A stretch of DNA of 64,000 nucleotides from Halomarina litorea (GTDB taxonomy: Archaea; Halobacteriota; Halobacteria; Halobacteriales; Haloarculaceae): the NCBI RefSeq assembly GCF_024227715.1, contig NZ_CP100449.1:124001-188000 (forward strand). The letters are read 5' to 3'. Position numbers and translations under genes: made by a program. The notes beneath the pieces are model-generated. The model made no database searches, was not told where the DNA came from, and saw only the letters and a program-made list of their open reading frames with translations. This document shows, one piece after another, positions 50,481 through 57,801 of this stretch (the stretch's first letter is position 1; each line of letters starts with the position of its first letter).

Positions 50481-50710
50481 CAGTATCGTCGGATGAGAGG
50501 TCGCGTGGAGAGTGGTGTGGACTGTGATTCGGACGCACCCCTCGCTGCTCTCTCGAGGAGTGTCGTGTATCGAACTACGAGACGGCACAGGAGGCCGCGA
50601 GACGTCAGTACCGCCGTCGTCCGGCGACAATACACCGACTTCGACCTTGACCCACCGCTCCGTTTCGACGCACCTCCCTCCTTACACCCCCCACCCCCTC
50701 TCGCGCAGTT

Positions 50711-50730
50711 ACACTCTGGACGAGGGGTGT
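50711..50730 (+). repeat. ORB 2 (direct, perfect)
   Basis: Exact 20-base consensus, preceded by CTCTCGCGCAGTT. The same prefix precedes ORB 3, so these two copies share a longer repeat. Confidence 0.8.
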
Positions 50731-50988
50731 GTGTGTCCCCTCGGCCCCATCGACAGTCCCCGTCGGCTGGGCCGAACTCCGACGCGAACTGACGGCCACC
50801 GGGGAGTCGTTCGACTCCTCGACCCGGTGGATGAGGTCGACCCATCTTGAGTAATGTCGACCCGGTGCGGGTAATGGTTCGCCGTCACGGGTGATGGTCT
50901 GTCTCTGTACTGCCTCCCGCCTCTGCACCCTCTTCCGTCCTTGCACCCCCTCCTGTCTCTCTCATCTCCGACCCGCTCTCGCGCAGTT

Positions 50989-51008
50989 ACACTCTGGACG
51001 AGGGGTGT
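50989..51008 (+). repeat. ORB 3 (direct, perfect)
   Basis: Exact 20-base consensus, with the same CTCTCGCGCAGTT prefix as ORB 2, 278 bases further on. Confidence 0.8.
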
Positions 51009-51077
51009 CCGAGACCCGTCCCATGTACTCACCGACGACCGGCTCTCGTGGTCTCTACGGCCGATATTCGGACGGAT

Positions 51078-51097
51078 ACACTCTGTGCCGGGGGTGT
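51078..51097 (+). repeat. ORB 4 (direct, degenerate)
   Basis: ACACTCTGTGCCGGGGGTGT keeps both ends and the G run but differs in the centre. Confidence 0.6.
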
Positions 51098-51217
51098 CGG
51101 ACGCGCGTCTGACGAGTGAACAGCGTTCGACAGACGAACAGAACGTGTGCCGACATCGCACACGAACGGACACATTATCGGGACGCTCCTCGACACCCTC
51201 TCCCTCCCGCGCGGTTT

Positions 51218-51237
51218 ACACTCTGGACGAGGGGTGT
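51218..51237 (+). repeat. ORB 5 (direct, perfect)
   Basis: Exact 20-base consensus, followed by the same extra GTGT seen after ORB 2. Confidence 0.8.
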
Positions 51238-51286
51238 GTGTTCCCTCCGTCTCGGACCCCCGACGGTCCACCTCCTGTCACTCGAT

Positions 51287-51306
51287 ACACTCTGGACGAG
51301 GGGTGT
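51287..51306 (+). repeat. ORB 6 (direct, perfect)
   Basis: Exact 20-base consensus, 69 bases from ORB 5. Confidence 0.8.
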
Positions 51307-51342
51307 GGGGAACCGGCAGTACGAGCAGTCAGCCCGCCGAAT

Positions 51343-51350
51343 ACACTCTG
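51343..51350 (+). repeat. ORB 7 (half site)
   Basis: Only the left half ACACTCTG is conserved. Confidence 0.45.
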
Positions 51351-51419
51351 TTCGCGGTCGGTCAGGGATTCGACCTGTCCGGTCGGAGGTCGTCCGAACG
51401 CGGTGAATACCGTGTAGAT

Positions 51420-51438
51420 ACACTCTGGACGGGGAGGG
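51420..51438 (+). repeat. ORB 8 (promoter-proximal, diverged right end)
   Basis: ACACTCTGGACGGGGAGGG keeps the left part and a G-rich tail. It ends 3 bases before the TATA core of orc1/cdc6, where initiator binding would block the promoter. Confidence 0.65.
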
Positions 51439-51440
51439 AC

Positions 51441-51449
51441 AGATATATG
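51441..51449 (+). promoter_or_regulatory. TATA box of orc1/cdc6
   Basis: AGATATATG is centred 28 bases before the ATG at 51473, implying a leaderless transcript and favouring that ATG over the in-frame GTG at 51449. Confidence 0.6.
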
Positions 51450-51472
51450 TGGGAGGCGTTCCGCGAGTGACT

Positions 51473-52747
51473 ATGGCAGACGAACCCACGCGGCTCTCGG
51501 ACTTCGACGGGGCGTACGACGACCCGTCCGAGGACCCCCTGTTCGCCGCCGAGGACGAGGGGCGGGGCCGACTGGGCGTCTTCGAACGCAAGGAACTCCT
51601 GAAGGTCGGACACGTCCCGGAGAGCACTCGCATCGTCGGTCGAGACGGGGAGATCGAGTCGGTCGCCGCAGAACTCCGCCCCATCGTCCAGAACGATCCG
51701 CCGAACAACGTCGTCATCTACGGGAAGACCGGGACGGGGAAGTCGCTCGTCGCGCGCCACGTCACCGAGCGCGCCCGGCGGGCCGCCGTCGCGAACAACG
51801 TCGCCGCGGGGACGGTGTACGTCGACTGCGCACAGCACAACACGCAGACCCGCGTCGCACGCACCATCACCCGGACGCTCAACGACGAGGAGGTCACCGG
51901 CCTCTCCATCCCGCGCGCCGGCATCGGGAGCGGGGAGTACTACGACTACCTCTGGGAGATACTCGACAAACGGTACGACGCGGTCGTGGTCATCCTGGAC
52001 GAGGTGGACCGCCTGAGCGACGACGACGTTCTGATGCAGCTCTCGCGCGCCCGCGAGTCTGGGAAGGCCGAGTGCCACCTCGGGGTCATCGCCATCAGCA
52101 ACAAGATCGAGTACCGCGACCGCCTCAACGAGCGCGTCAAGTCGAGTCTCCGCGAGGAGGAGTTCGTCTTCCAGCCGTACGACGCCGACCAGTTGCGCGA
52201 CATCATGCACCACCGGCGCGACGCCTTCCGCGACGGCGTCCTCACCGAGGAGGTCATCCCGCTCACGGCGGGGTTCGCCGCACAGGAACACGGCGACGCG
52301 CGCAAAGCCATCGAGATTCTCCGCCACGCCGGGGAACTCGCGGAGCGCCGGGGCGACGAACACGTCACGGAAGACCACGTCCGCGACGCACAGGAGTGGG
52401 CTGAGATCGACCGCTTCGAGGAACTGCTCCGCGGATCGACGACGCAAGTGAAGTTCATCCTCTACGCGCTCGCGACGCTCACCGAGGCCTCCGACGGCGA
52501 GGAGTTCTCGACGAGTCGCATCTACGAGCGCTACCGCGACACCTGCGACACCCTCGGCGCGAACGTCCTCGGCGAGCACCGCGTCTACGAACTCCTCAAG
52601 GAGCAGGCGTTCCTCGGCGTCGTCGAGTCCCGTCGCACCGGCGGTGGGCGCGGGCAGGGCAGCTACCTCGAACACCGCCTCGTCAAGGACACCGACGTCG
52701 TCCTGAAGTCCGTCCTCCGGGACAGCAGGCTGAGCGACCTCCGGTAG
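51473..52747 (+). CDS. orc1: Orc1/Cdc6 replication initiator
   Basis: The 424-residue AAA+ ATPase has Walker A VVIYGKTGTGKSLVARHV, Walker B VVVILDEVDRLSDDD, sensor-like VIAISNKIEYRDRLNERVKS and a C-terminal winged-helix domain (about 320-424) with SRIYERYRDTCDTLG. It should bind the adjacent repeats as a dimeric or multimeric initiator and recruit MCM helicase. Length is normal for haloarchaeal Orc1/Cdc6. Its adjacency to the 20-base repeats makes it their cognate initiator, and ORB 8 over its promoter suggests autoregulation. Confidence 0.95.
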   Translation: MADEPTRLSDFDGAYDDPSEDPLFAAEDEGRGRLGVFERKELLKVGHVPESTRIVGRDGEIESVAAELRPIVQNDPPNNVVIYGKTGTGKSLVARHVTERARRAAVANNVAAGTVYVDCAQHNTQTRVARTITRTLNDEEVTGLSIPRAGIGSGEYYDYLWEILDKRYDAVVVILDEVDRLSDDDVLMQLSRARESGKAECHLGVIAISNKIEYRDRLNERVKSSLREEEFVFQPYDADQLRDIMHHRRDAFRDGVLTEEVIPLTAGFAAQEHGDARKAIEILRHAGELAERRGDEHVTEDHVRDAQEWAEIDRFEELLRGSTTQVKFILYALATLTEASDGEEFSTSRIYERYRDTCDTLGANVLGEHRVYELLKEQAFLGVVESRRTGGGRGQGSYLEHRLVKDTDVVLKSVLRDSRLSDLR

Positions 52748-52837
52748 GGTGTCCGAGCGGGACGGTCCCCGGTACGATTCCCCGACGACGGGAGGACGAC
52801 CCCGACGGCCGACTGGCAGCGTCGGCCGCCACGCACA

Positions 52838-52847
52838 GCTATTTGTG
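52838..52847 (+). promoter_or_regulatory. TATA-like promoter core
   Basis: GCTATTTGTG is centred 27 bases before the ATG at 52870. Confidence 0.5.
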
Positions 52848-52869
52848 ACCGCTCTCACAACCCCTTGCC

Positions 52870-53751
52870 ATGCGAATCGGGAGATATTCACACGGCGACG
52901 AGGCGCCGTGGGTCGGCGTTCGGCGGGAAGAATCGGTCGTCGACCTGCGGTCCGCCGGCGCGGCCGTCGGCATCGACCTGCCACGCTCGACCCGCGCGTT
53001 GCTCGGAGAGTGGCGCTGGCAGGAGAAGGCGGGACTCGCGGTCGACTCCGCCCTCGAGACGGGCGTGGGACGCTACGACCACGACGAACTCGACCGGCAC
53101 GCGCCGGTCGGTGCCCCGGAGAAGGTCGTCTGCGTCGGGTTGAACTACGCGGACCACGTCGAGGAGACAGACGAGGACCCGCCGGAGGAACCGGTCCTCT
53201 TCTCGAAGTTTCCCACGTCGGTCGTGGGCCCGGACGACGACATCGCGTGGGACCCGGACCTCACCGACGAGGTGGACTTCGAAGCGGAACTGGTCGCCGT
53301 CGTGGGCGACCGTGCCCGTGAGGTGAGCGAGGACCACGCGATGGACCACGTCGCCGGCTACACGGTCGGTAACGACGTCTCGGCGCGCGACCTGCAGTTC
53401 GACGACGGCCAGTGGGTCCGGGGCAAGAGCCTCGACACGTTCGCGCCTACTGGTCCCGAACTCGTCACCAGCGACGAGGTGGCCGACCCGGAGGGACTCG
53501 ACATCTGGACGGACGTGAACGGCGAGCGACTGCAGGACTCCTCGACGGAGCACCTCGTGTTCGGCGTCGCCGAACTCGTCGCGTTCTGCTCGCGCGCGTT
53601 CACGCTCTCGCCGGGCGACCTCGTGTTCACGGGCACGCCCCCGGGCGTCGGCGCGTTCCGCGACCCGCCGATTCACCTCGACGACGGGGACCGCGTGACG
53701 GTCGGCGTCGAGGGTATCGGCGAACTCACCAGCGACTGCAGACACCGCTGA
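52870..53751 (+). CDS. Fumarylacetoacetate hydrolase-family protein
   Basis: The 293-residue protein has a short N-domain and an FAH catalytic domain with VCVGLNYADHVEET, metal-binding Glu and Asp in DFEAELVAVVGDRA and GYTVGNDVSARDLQ, and FTGTPPGVGAFRDP. Such enzymes cleave or isomerise acyl pyruvates and 2-oxo-hepta-enedioates in aromatic breakdown, or decarboxylate oxaloacetate. It is a single gene between orc1/cdc6 and a convergent probable rdfA. No other aromatic-ring cleavage gene is in the window. Confidence 0.9.
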   Translation: MRIGRYSHGDEAPWVGVRREESVVDLRSAGAAVGIDLPRSTRALLGEWRWQEKAGLAVDSALETGVGRYDHDELDRHAPVGAPEKVVCVGLNYADHVEETDEDPPEEPVLFSKFPTSVVGPDDDIAWDPDLTDEVDFEAELVAVVGDRAREVSEDHAMDHVAGYTVGNDVSARDLQFDDGQWVRGKSLDTFAPTGPELVTSDEVADPEGLDIWTDVNGERLQDSSTEHLVFGVAELVAFCSRAFTLSPGDLVFTGTPPGVGAFRDPPIHLDDGDRVTVGVEGIGELTSDCRHR

Positions 53752-53795
53752 GCGGCGGCAGTTCGCCCGCCCCCGGCGCTCCTCGTGCACGTCGT

Positions 53796-53819
53796 CGTGA
53801 CACCACTACCGTTGTCACG
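53796..53819. terminator. Inverted repeat between convergent genes
   Basis: CGTGACA-N10-TGTCACG lies between the FAH-family and rdfA-like stops and could end both transcripts. Its core GTGACA-N10-TGTCAC is identical to the repeat at 42448 in sequence of arms and spacing, so a protein site is an alternative. Confidence 0.4.
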
Positions 53820-53824
53820 TGCGC

Positions 53825-54418
53825 TCAGTCGGACGAGGAGGCCTCACCCTCGTCGAACTGGTCGAGCAGGGAGAGGACGTCCTCCTGTCGGCCGGTGTCC
53901 CGGTCGACGACGCGGATGTCGACGAGGACGTCGTAGTCGCCCGCGCCCATGTAGTCGGCGCGCTTGAGTCGTTCGAGGGTGTTCTCGGTGACGGCGACGG
54001 TCCGGCTCTGGAGTTTCTGGAGCGTCTCGCGAGAGGACTCCAGCGGGTCGCCGCCGCGTTCGGGGCTCTCGACGCCGCGTTCGCCCGTCAGGTAGGTGTA
54101 CACCGCCTGGTGGGAGACGAAGTCGTGGTCGAGCGACTCCACGTCGACGCCCTCGCGCTCCAGTCGTCGGCGGGCCGTCGTCCGGTTGCCGGCGTCGACG
54201 TCCTTCGCCGTCAGGAGGCGGTAGGTGTTCTCGACCTCGCCGTCGACGGGTCGCATCCGGGCGTCCTCCATCGCCGCCGCCAGCAGGCGACGGTTGAAGT
54301 AGTCGGCCAGTTCGCGGAGGCTCATCCGGTCGCCCTCCTCGTCGGTCCAGCGCGCCTCTAAGTCGGCACCCATCCCCGTCAGTTCGTAGTCGTCGATGAG
54401 TCGGGCGACCTTACTCAT
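53825..54418 (-). CDS. rdfA: Probable rod-determining factor RdfA
   Basis: The 197-residue cytoplasmic protein begins SKVARLIDDYELTGMGADLE, followed by MSLRELADYFNRRLLAAAM, VENTYRLLTAKDVDAGNRT and ARRRLEREGVDVESLDHDFV. I recognise this pattern as the haloarchaeal family that includes RdfA, required for rod cell shape in Haloferax volcanii; the family has several paralogues per genome, so the same function is not certain. Typical family members end in a Cys-rich motif; this one ends in an acidic tail without Cys. The ATG at 54418 is preferred to the GTG at 54442. Confidence 0.65.
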   Translation of the reverse strand: MSKVARLIDDYELTGMGADLEARWTDEEGDRMSLRELADYFNRRLLAAAMEDARMRPVDGEVENTYRLLTAKDVDAGNRTTARRRLEREGVDVESLDHDFVSHQAVYTYLTGERGVESPERGGDPLESSRETLQKLQSRTVAVTENTLERLKRADYMGAGDYDVLVDIRVVDRDTGRQEDVLSLLDQFDEGEASSSD

Positions 54419-54672
54419 CGCCACTCGTCGTGGGCTGTTCACTCCGGTCGTTCATTACCTGTGCCAGGGGCCGAGACGGTATATGACTTGCTGACTGCAC
54501 GGAGGACGTCACTCACGGACGAACCGCACGACGGGGATACCGTTCGCCAGAGCCGAACGGACGGGGCGGCCGAACGACAGGGAAGTCGGGCCGGTGGGTG
54601 GGACGTGACGGGGAGCGAGGCGACGGGCACCGCTACGACTCCTCGGACGTCTCGTTCGGGTTCGTCGAACGC

Positions 54673-55446
54673 TCAGGAATGGAACATGAGGTTCACCTCG
54701 ATGGCGTTGGCGCTCGCGAGGAGGCTGTCCCGCAGGTCCGCCTCGCGTCCGCACCCGAAGAGCCGACGGGCGGGCCCGGAGAGCGTGATAGCTCCCTCAA
54801 CGGTCCCGTCGGGGGCGTGGACGGCCGTCCCGAGTGCGACGACGCCGTCGAGGTACTCCTCGCGGTTCGTGGCGACGCCGGACTCCCGGACGTCGGCGAG
54901 TTCCTCGTGGAGGGACTCGCGGTCGGTGATGGTCGCGTCCGTGAACGCGGGGAGGCCCCAGCGGTCGACGACGCCGTCGACCCGGTCCCGCGGGTACGTC
55001 GCAAGGACGGCCTTCCCGCCGGCCGAGCAGTGGAGGTACACCGGCGTGCCGACGGTGATGTCGCTGGGGACCGACCGGTCGCCCTCGCCGACGTGGACGA
55101 CGGTGCCGAGTCCATGCTGGATGGTCATCGCGACGACGTGTTCGCCCGTCTCCTCGGCGAGGTCCTCGACCGGCCGCCGGGCGGCCTGCGCCAGCGGTTC
55201 GGCCGCCCTGACGTGTTCGCCGAGGGTGAGAAACCGGATGCCGAGACGGTACTCCTCGCCCTCGCGGACGACGTAGCCCTTCGACTCGAGCGTCGCGAGG
55301 TGGGCGTGGACGGTGCTCTTGGCCGCACCCACCGACTCGGCGATGTTCGTCACGCCGTCGCACTCGACCGCCCGGAGGTGTTCGACGATGTCGAAAACGC
55401 GGACGACCGACCCGAGGCGACGGTCCCGCCCGTCCTGCACTGTCAT
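54673..55446 (-). CDS. IclR-family transcriptional regulator
   Basis: The 257-residue protein has an N-terminal winged helix with VGAAKSTVHAHLATLESKGY and an effector domain with PVYLHCSAGGKAVLATYPRD. It lies just downstream of an MFS carrier gene on the same strand and has its own TATA-like core (CAGTTAAC, about 55473) 27 bases before the ATG. It may control uptake by that carrier or nearby catabolic genes. The 254-base gap on its 3' side shows nothing recognisable. Confidence 0.92.
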   Translation of the reverse strand: MTVQDGRDRRLGSVVRVFDIVEHLRAVECDGVTNIAESVGAAKSTVHAHLATLESKGYVVREGEEYRLGIRFLTLGEHVRAAEPLAQAARRPVEDLAEETGEHVVAMTIQHGLGTVVHVGEGDRSVPSDITVGTPVYLHCSAGGKAVLATYPRDRVDGVVDRWGLPAFTDATITDRESLHEELADVRESGVATNREEYLDGVVALGTAVHAPDGTVEGAITLSGPARRLFGCGREADLRDSLLASANAIEVNLMFHS

Positions 55447-55490
55447 GGGTGGTGGTACCGAACGACGGTAGTTAACTGTTGTTCTACGAT

Positions 55491-55513
55491 GACGAACGTT
55501 CTGTGGGTTCGTC
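55491..55513. promoter_or_regulatory. Inverted repeat upstream of IclR promoter
   Basis: GACGAAC-N9-GTTCGTC lies about 20 bases upstream of the TATA-like core of the IclR gene, with a nested GAACGTTC palindrome. It is a candidate autoregulatory operator and shares AACGTTC-type half sites with the operator at 41628. Confidence 0.4.
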
Positions 55514-55552
55514 CTCCGGAGACGGCACGCGTCGGGAACGGTCGCGGGCCGG

Positions 55553-56821
55553 TCACGGGGTGGTCGGGAGGGCGGTCCGGCCCTGTCGGACGAGGGGGAC
55601 GACGGAGACGAGGAGCGTACAGACGACGGCGGCGGCACAGAGGGCGTAGGTCGTGGCGAAGCCGAACCAGCCGTCGACCATGGGGACGGCGAGCACCGGG
55701 CCGAGGCTCAGGCCCACGTCGCCCATGACGTTGTAGACGCCGCCCATCCGTCCGACCTCGTCGCCGGGCGTGATGTCCCCGAGGGTCGCCATGAGGACGG
55801 GGCCGGCCCCGCCCGTCCCCGCCCCGATGAGCGCCGCCCCGACGAACAGTCCGGAGAGCGTGGGGACCCCGGCGAGGACGGTCAGTCCCGTCGCGATGGC
55901 GACGAACGTCGGCAGGAGGAGGACGGCCCGGTTGTCGAGGCCGTCCGACACCCGGCCGGTGACGACGGTCGCCCCGCTGGCGGCGACGACGCCCACGCCG
56001 AGGACGAGTCCGCTGATGCCGGCGGCGTCGAGGGCGGACACCGACACGCCGGTCGACTCGGCGTACTTCGCCACCGTGGCGAGGAGGACGCCGCCGAAGA
56101 TGAACCGGAGGGTCATGTTCCCGACGCCGATGGGGACGACGCGCGGTTCGTCGCGGACCATCTGGGGGACGTCGCGCAGGCGGGTCCGCCGGTCGGTCTC
56201 CGGCCTGACGTCGGGCAAGACGAGGTAGCCGACGACGCCCGCGACGCCCGCGAGGACGCCCGCGAGGAGGAACGCGGCCTCCACCGAGAGGAGGTCCGAG
56301 ACGAGGCCGCCGACGACGAGGCCCGTCGGGAAGCCGAGCGACTGGCCGCCACGCATGTACCCGAGCCACTTCCCGCGGTTCGACCGGTCGGTGACGTGGG
56401 TGACGGTGGCGAACGCGCCGATGAAGACGAACGCGCTCCCGACGCCCCACATCGCCCGCGCGAGGAGGAAGACGACGGCGGCGTTCGAGACGGGCCCGAC
56501 CAGCGGCAGGTCGGCGGCCGTCCCCGACGGGACGCGCAGGCCCGCGAGGTAGCCGAAGGGGGCCAGTCCCTGTACGAACAGGCCGACGATCATCGGGCGG
56601 CGCGACCCCACCCGGTCGATGATGGTCCCTGCAGGGGCGTTCATCGGGAGGCGGGCGAAGCGGTTGGCCGAGAGGATCAGGCCGAGCATGACGGCGCTGA
56701 TGCCGAGCAGGTCGTCGAGGAGGGGGAGCGTCGGGAAGGCGACGCCGGTCGCGATGCCGCCGAAGAACACGCCCGCGACGACCGCCAGCGAGACCTTCCT
56801 GACGTCGTAGCCGTCGCTCAC
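55553..56821 (-). CDS. MFS transporter
   Basis: The 422-residue membrane protein has about 12 hydrophobic segments and the MFS loops GTIIDRVGSRRPMIVG and ARAMWGVGSAFVFIGAFATV. The start is a GTG at 56821. It is followed by an IclR gene 106 bases downstream on the same strand. It resembles drug/metabolite efflux or sugar-acid carriers. The substrate is unknown. Confidence 0.87.
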   Translation of the reverse strand: MSDGYDVRKVSLAVVAGVFFGGIATGVAFPTLPLLDDLLGISAVMLGLILSANRFARLPMNAPAGTIIDRVGSRRPMIVGLFVQGLAPFGYLAGLRVPSGTAADLPLVGPVSNAAVVFLLARAMWGVGSAFVFIGAFATVTHVTDRSNRGKWLGYMRGGQSLGFPTGLVVGGLVSDLLSVEAAFLLAGVLAGVAGVVGYLVLPDVRPETDRRTRLRDVPQMVRDEPRVVPIGVGNMTLRFIFGGVLLATVAKYAESTGVSVSALDAAGISGLVLGVGVVAASGATVVTGRVSDGLDNRAVLLLPTFVAIATGLTVLAGVPTLSGLFVGAALIGAGTGGAGPVLMATLGDITPGDEVGRMGGVYNVMGDVGLSLGPVLAVPMVDGWFGFATTYALCAAAVVCTLLVSVVPLVRQGRTALPTTP

Positions 56822-56893
56822 CGGCTGACACCTGACGGGGCCGACCCGGTCGGCGGCGCGACGCCGAGGTGGGAGGAGTACCCGTGGTCCACG

Positions 56894-57145
56894 TTACTCC
56901 AGGTCGGTCCGGAGCGTGACGGTGCTGTAGCCGACGAATGCGGCCGTCGCGATCGCGAAGACGGTCGCGTCGAGCGACCAACCTCCGGCGACGTTGTAGA
57001 GCGCCCAGGCGGTCACTGCGAGGACGACGGCGACCACCGCGTGCTTCCAGCGCGAGGCGACGACCCGCACGGCCGGGTGTCGGTCGAGGTGGTCCGGGTA
57101 ATCGTACTCGTCGTGGTCGCCGATGGTGGCCGAGTCCTGTGACAT
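56894..57145 (-). CDS. Small membrane protein, two TM helices
   Basis: The 83-residue protein has an acidic N-terminus (about 1-28) then two hydrophobic stretches, HAVVAVVLAVTAWALYNVAG and DATVFAIATAAFVGYSTVTL. It is not recognised. A minus-strand TATA-like core (CATAAAAGTC on the plus strand, 57171-57180) lies 28 bases before the ATG. It is divergent from an RDD-family gene. Confidence 0.65.
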   Translation of the reverse strand: MSQDSATIGDHDEYDYPDHLDRHPAVRVVASRWKHAVVAVVLAVTAWALYNVAGGWSLDATVFAIATAAFVGYSTVTLRTDLE

Positions 57146-57224
57146 ACATCATCTACCAGGGGAAGCGGGACATAAAAGTCCAGCGCGAGGCAACCTTTTG
57201 GTCGGCGCGCTCCGACCCCCGGGT

Positions 57225-57755
57225 ATGGTTCAGAGGCCAGGGAGCGCTGGACGGGCGCGGTCGGCGCTGAGCCGGGTACTCGACCTCTACCCGACGAGTC
57301 AGCCGCCCACCCCTGCGCTCGACACAGCCGGCGAGCGGGCGGTCCTGTACGACCGGTGGTTCGCCGCGCTCGCTGACCTGCTCGTCTGTTTCGTCCTCGT
57401 CGAGGCGCCCCTCCTCTCCCTCGTCGACACCCTCTCCGGAGGGAGGTTCCTCGACGTGCCCGGCGTCCCGCTGTTGTCGGTCGTCCTGCTCGCGCCGATC
57501 TACGTCACCTACTCGTTCGCCTTCGAGTGGCGCTACGCTCGCACCCCGGGGAAGGTCTGGCGTGACCTGACGACCGCGACGACGGACGGCCGCCCGCCGT
57601 CGCTGCGCGCCAGTGCCGTCCGGAACCTCCTGCGGTACGTCGACGGGGTGGGCGTTCCCCCCCTCCTCGTCGGGACGGTCAGCGCGCTGTGGTCGGTGTC
57701 GGGCCAGCGCCTCGGCGACCGACTCGCGGGGACGGTCGTGGTCCGCACTCGTTGA
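57225..57755 (+). CDS. RDD-family membrane protein
   Basis: The 176-residue protein has the RDD signature: YDRWFAALADLLVCFV in the first helix, EWRYARTPGKVWRDL after the second, and GQRLGDRLAGTVVV at the end. RDD proteins are small integral membrane proteins of mostly unknown role, some proposed as Na+/H+ antiporters. A core CCTTTTGGTC lies 27 bases before the ATG at 57225; the frame upstream to 57123 is not used. Confidence 0.8.
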   Translation: MVQRPGSAGRARSALSRVLDLYPTSQPPTPALDTAGERAVLYDRWFAALADLLVCFVLVEAPLLSLVDTLSGGRFLDVPGVPLLSVVLLAPIYVTYSFAFEWRYARTPGKVWRDLTTATTDGRPPSLRASAVRNLLRYVDGVGVPPLLVGTVSALWSVSGQRLGDRLAGTVVVRTR

Positions 57756-57801
57756 GCGCCGTCGAGCGTCGCGAGCAGTGAAAAAGACGCGCGTGGGTTT
57801 G

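Larger units (their letters stand above)
50201..51472. other. Candidate replication origin (ORB cluster plus orc1/cdc6)
   Basis: This 1.3-kb gene-free region holds eight copies or part-copies of a 20-base repeat, ACACTCTGGACGAGGGGTGT. One is inverted at the left; the rest are direct and run up to the orc1/cdc6 promoter. An A/T-rich patch at about 50425-50480 between the inverted and first direct copies is the likely unwinding site. The arrangement (opposed recognition boxes around an A/T-rich element beside an initiator gene) is standard for haloarchaeal origins. The repeat has the expected run of G but differs from the common TGGAAAC-type box, so it should be specific to this initiator. Short frames in the region do not look coding. 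Confidence 0.85.

Noticed and set aside
50201-51438. Repeat cluster as a CRISPR array
   Set aside because: Spacing varies from about 56 to 490 bases, one copy is inverted, some copies are degenerate, and the cluster abuts an Orc1/Cdc6 gene. It fits an origin, not CRISPR.
50235-51470. Several short open frames within the origin
   Set aside because: They overlap the repeats, are rich in Arg/Ser/Pro/Thr of high-GC antisense type, overlap each other on both strands and have no promoter core or family resemblance.
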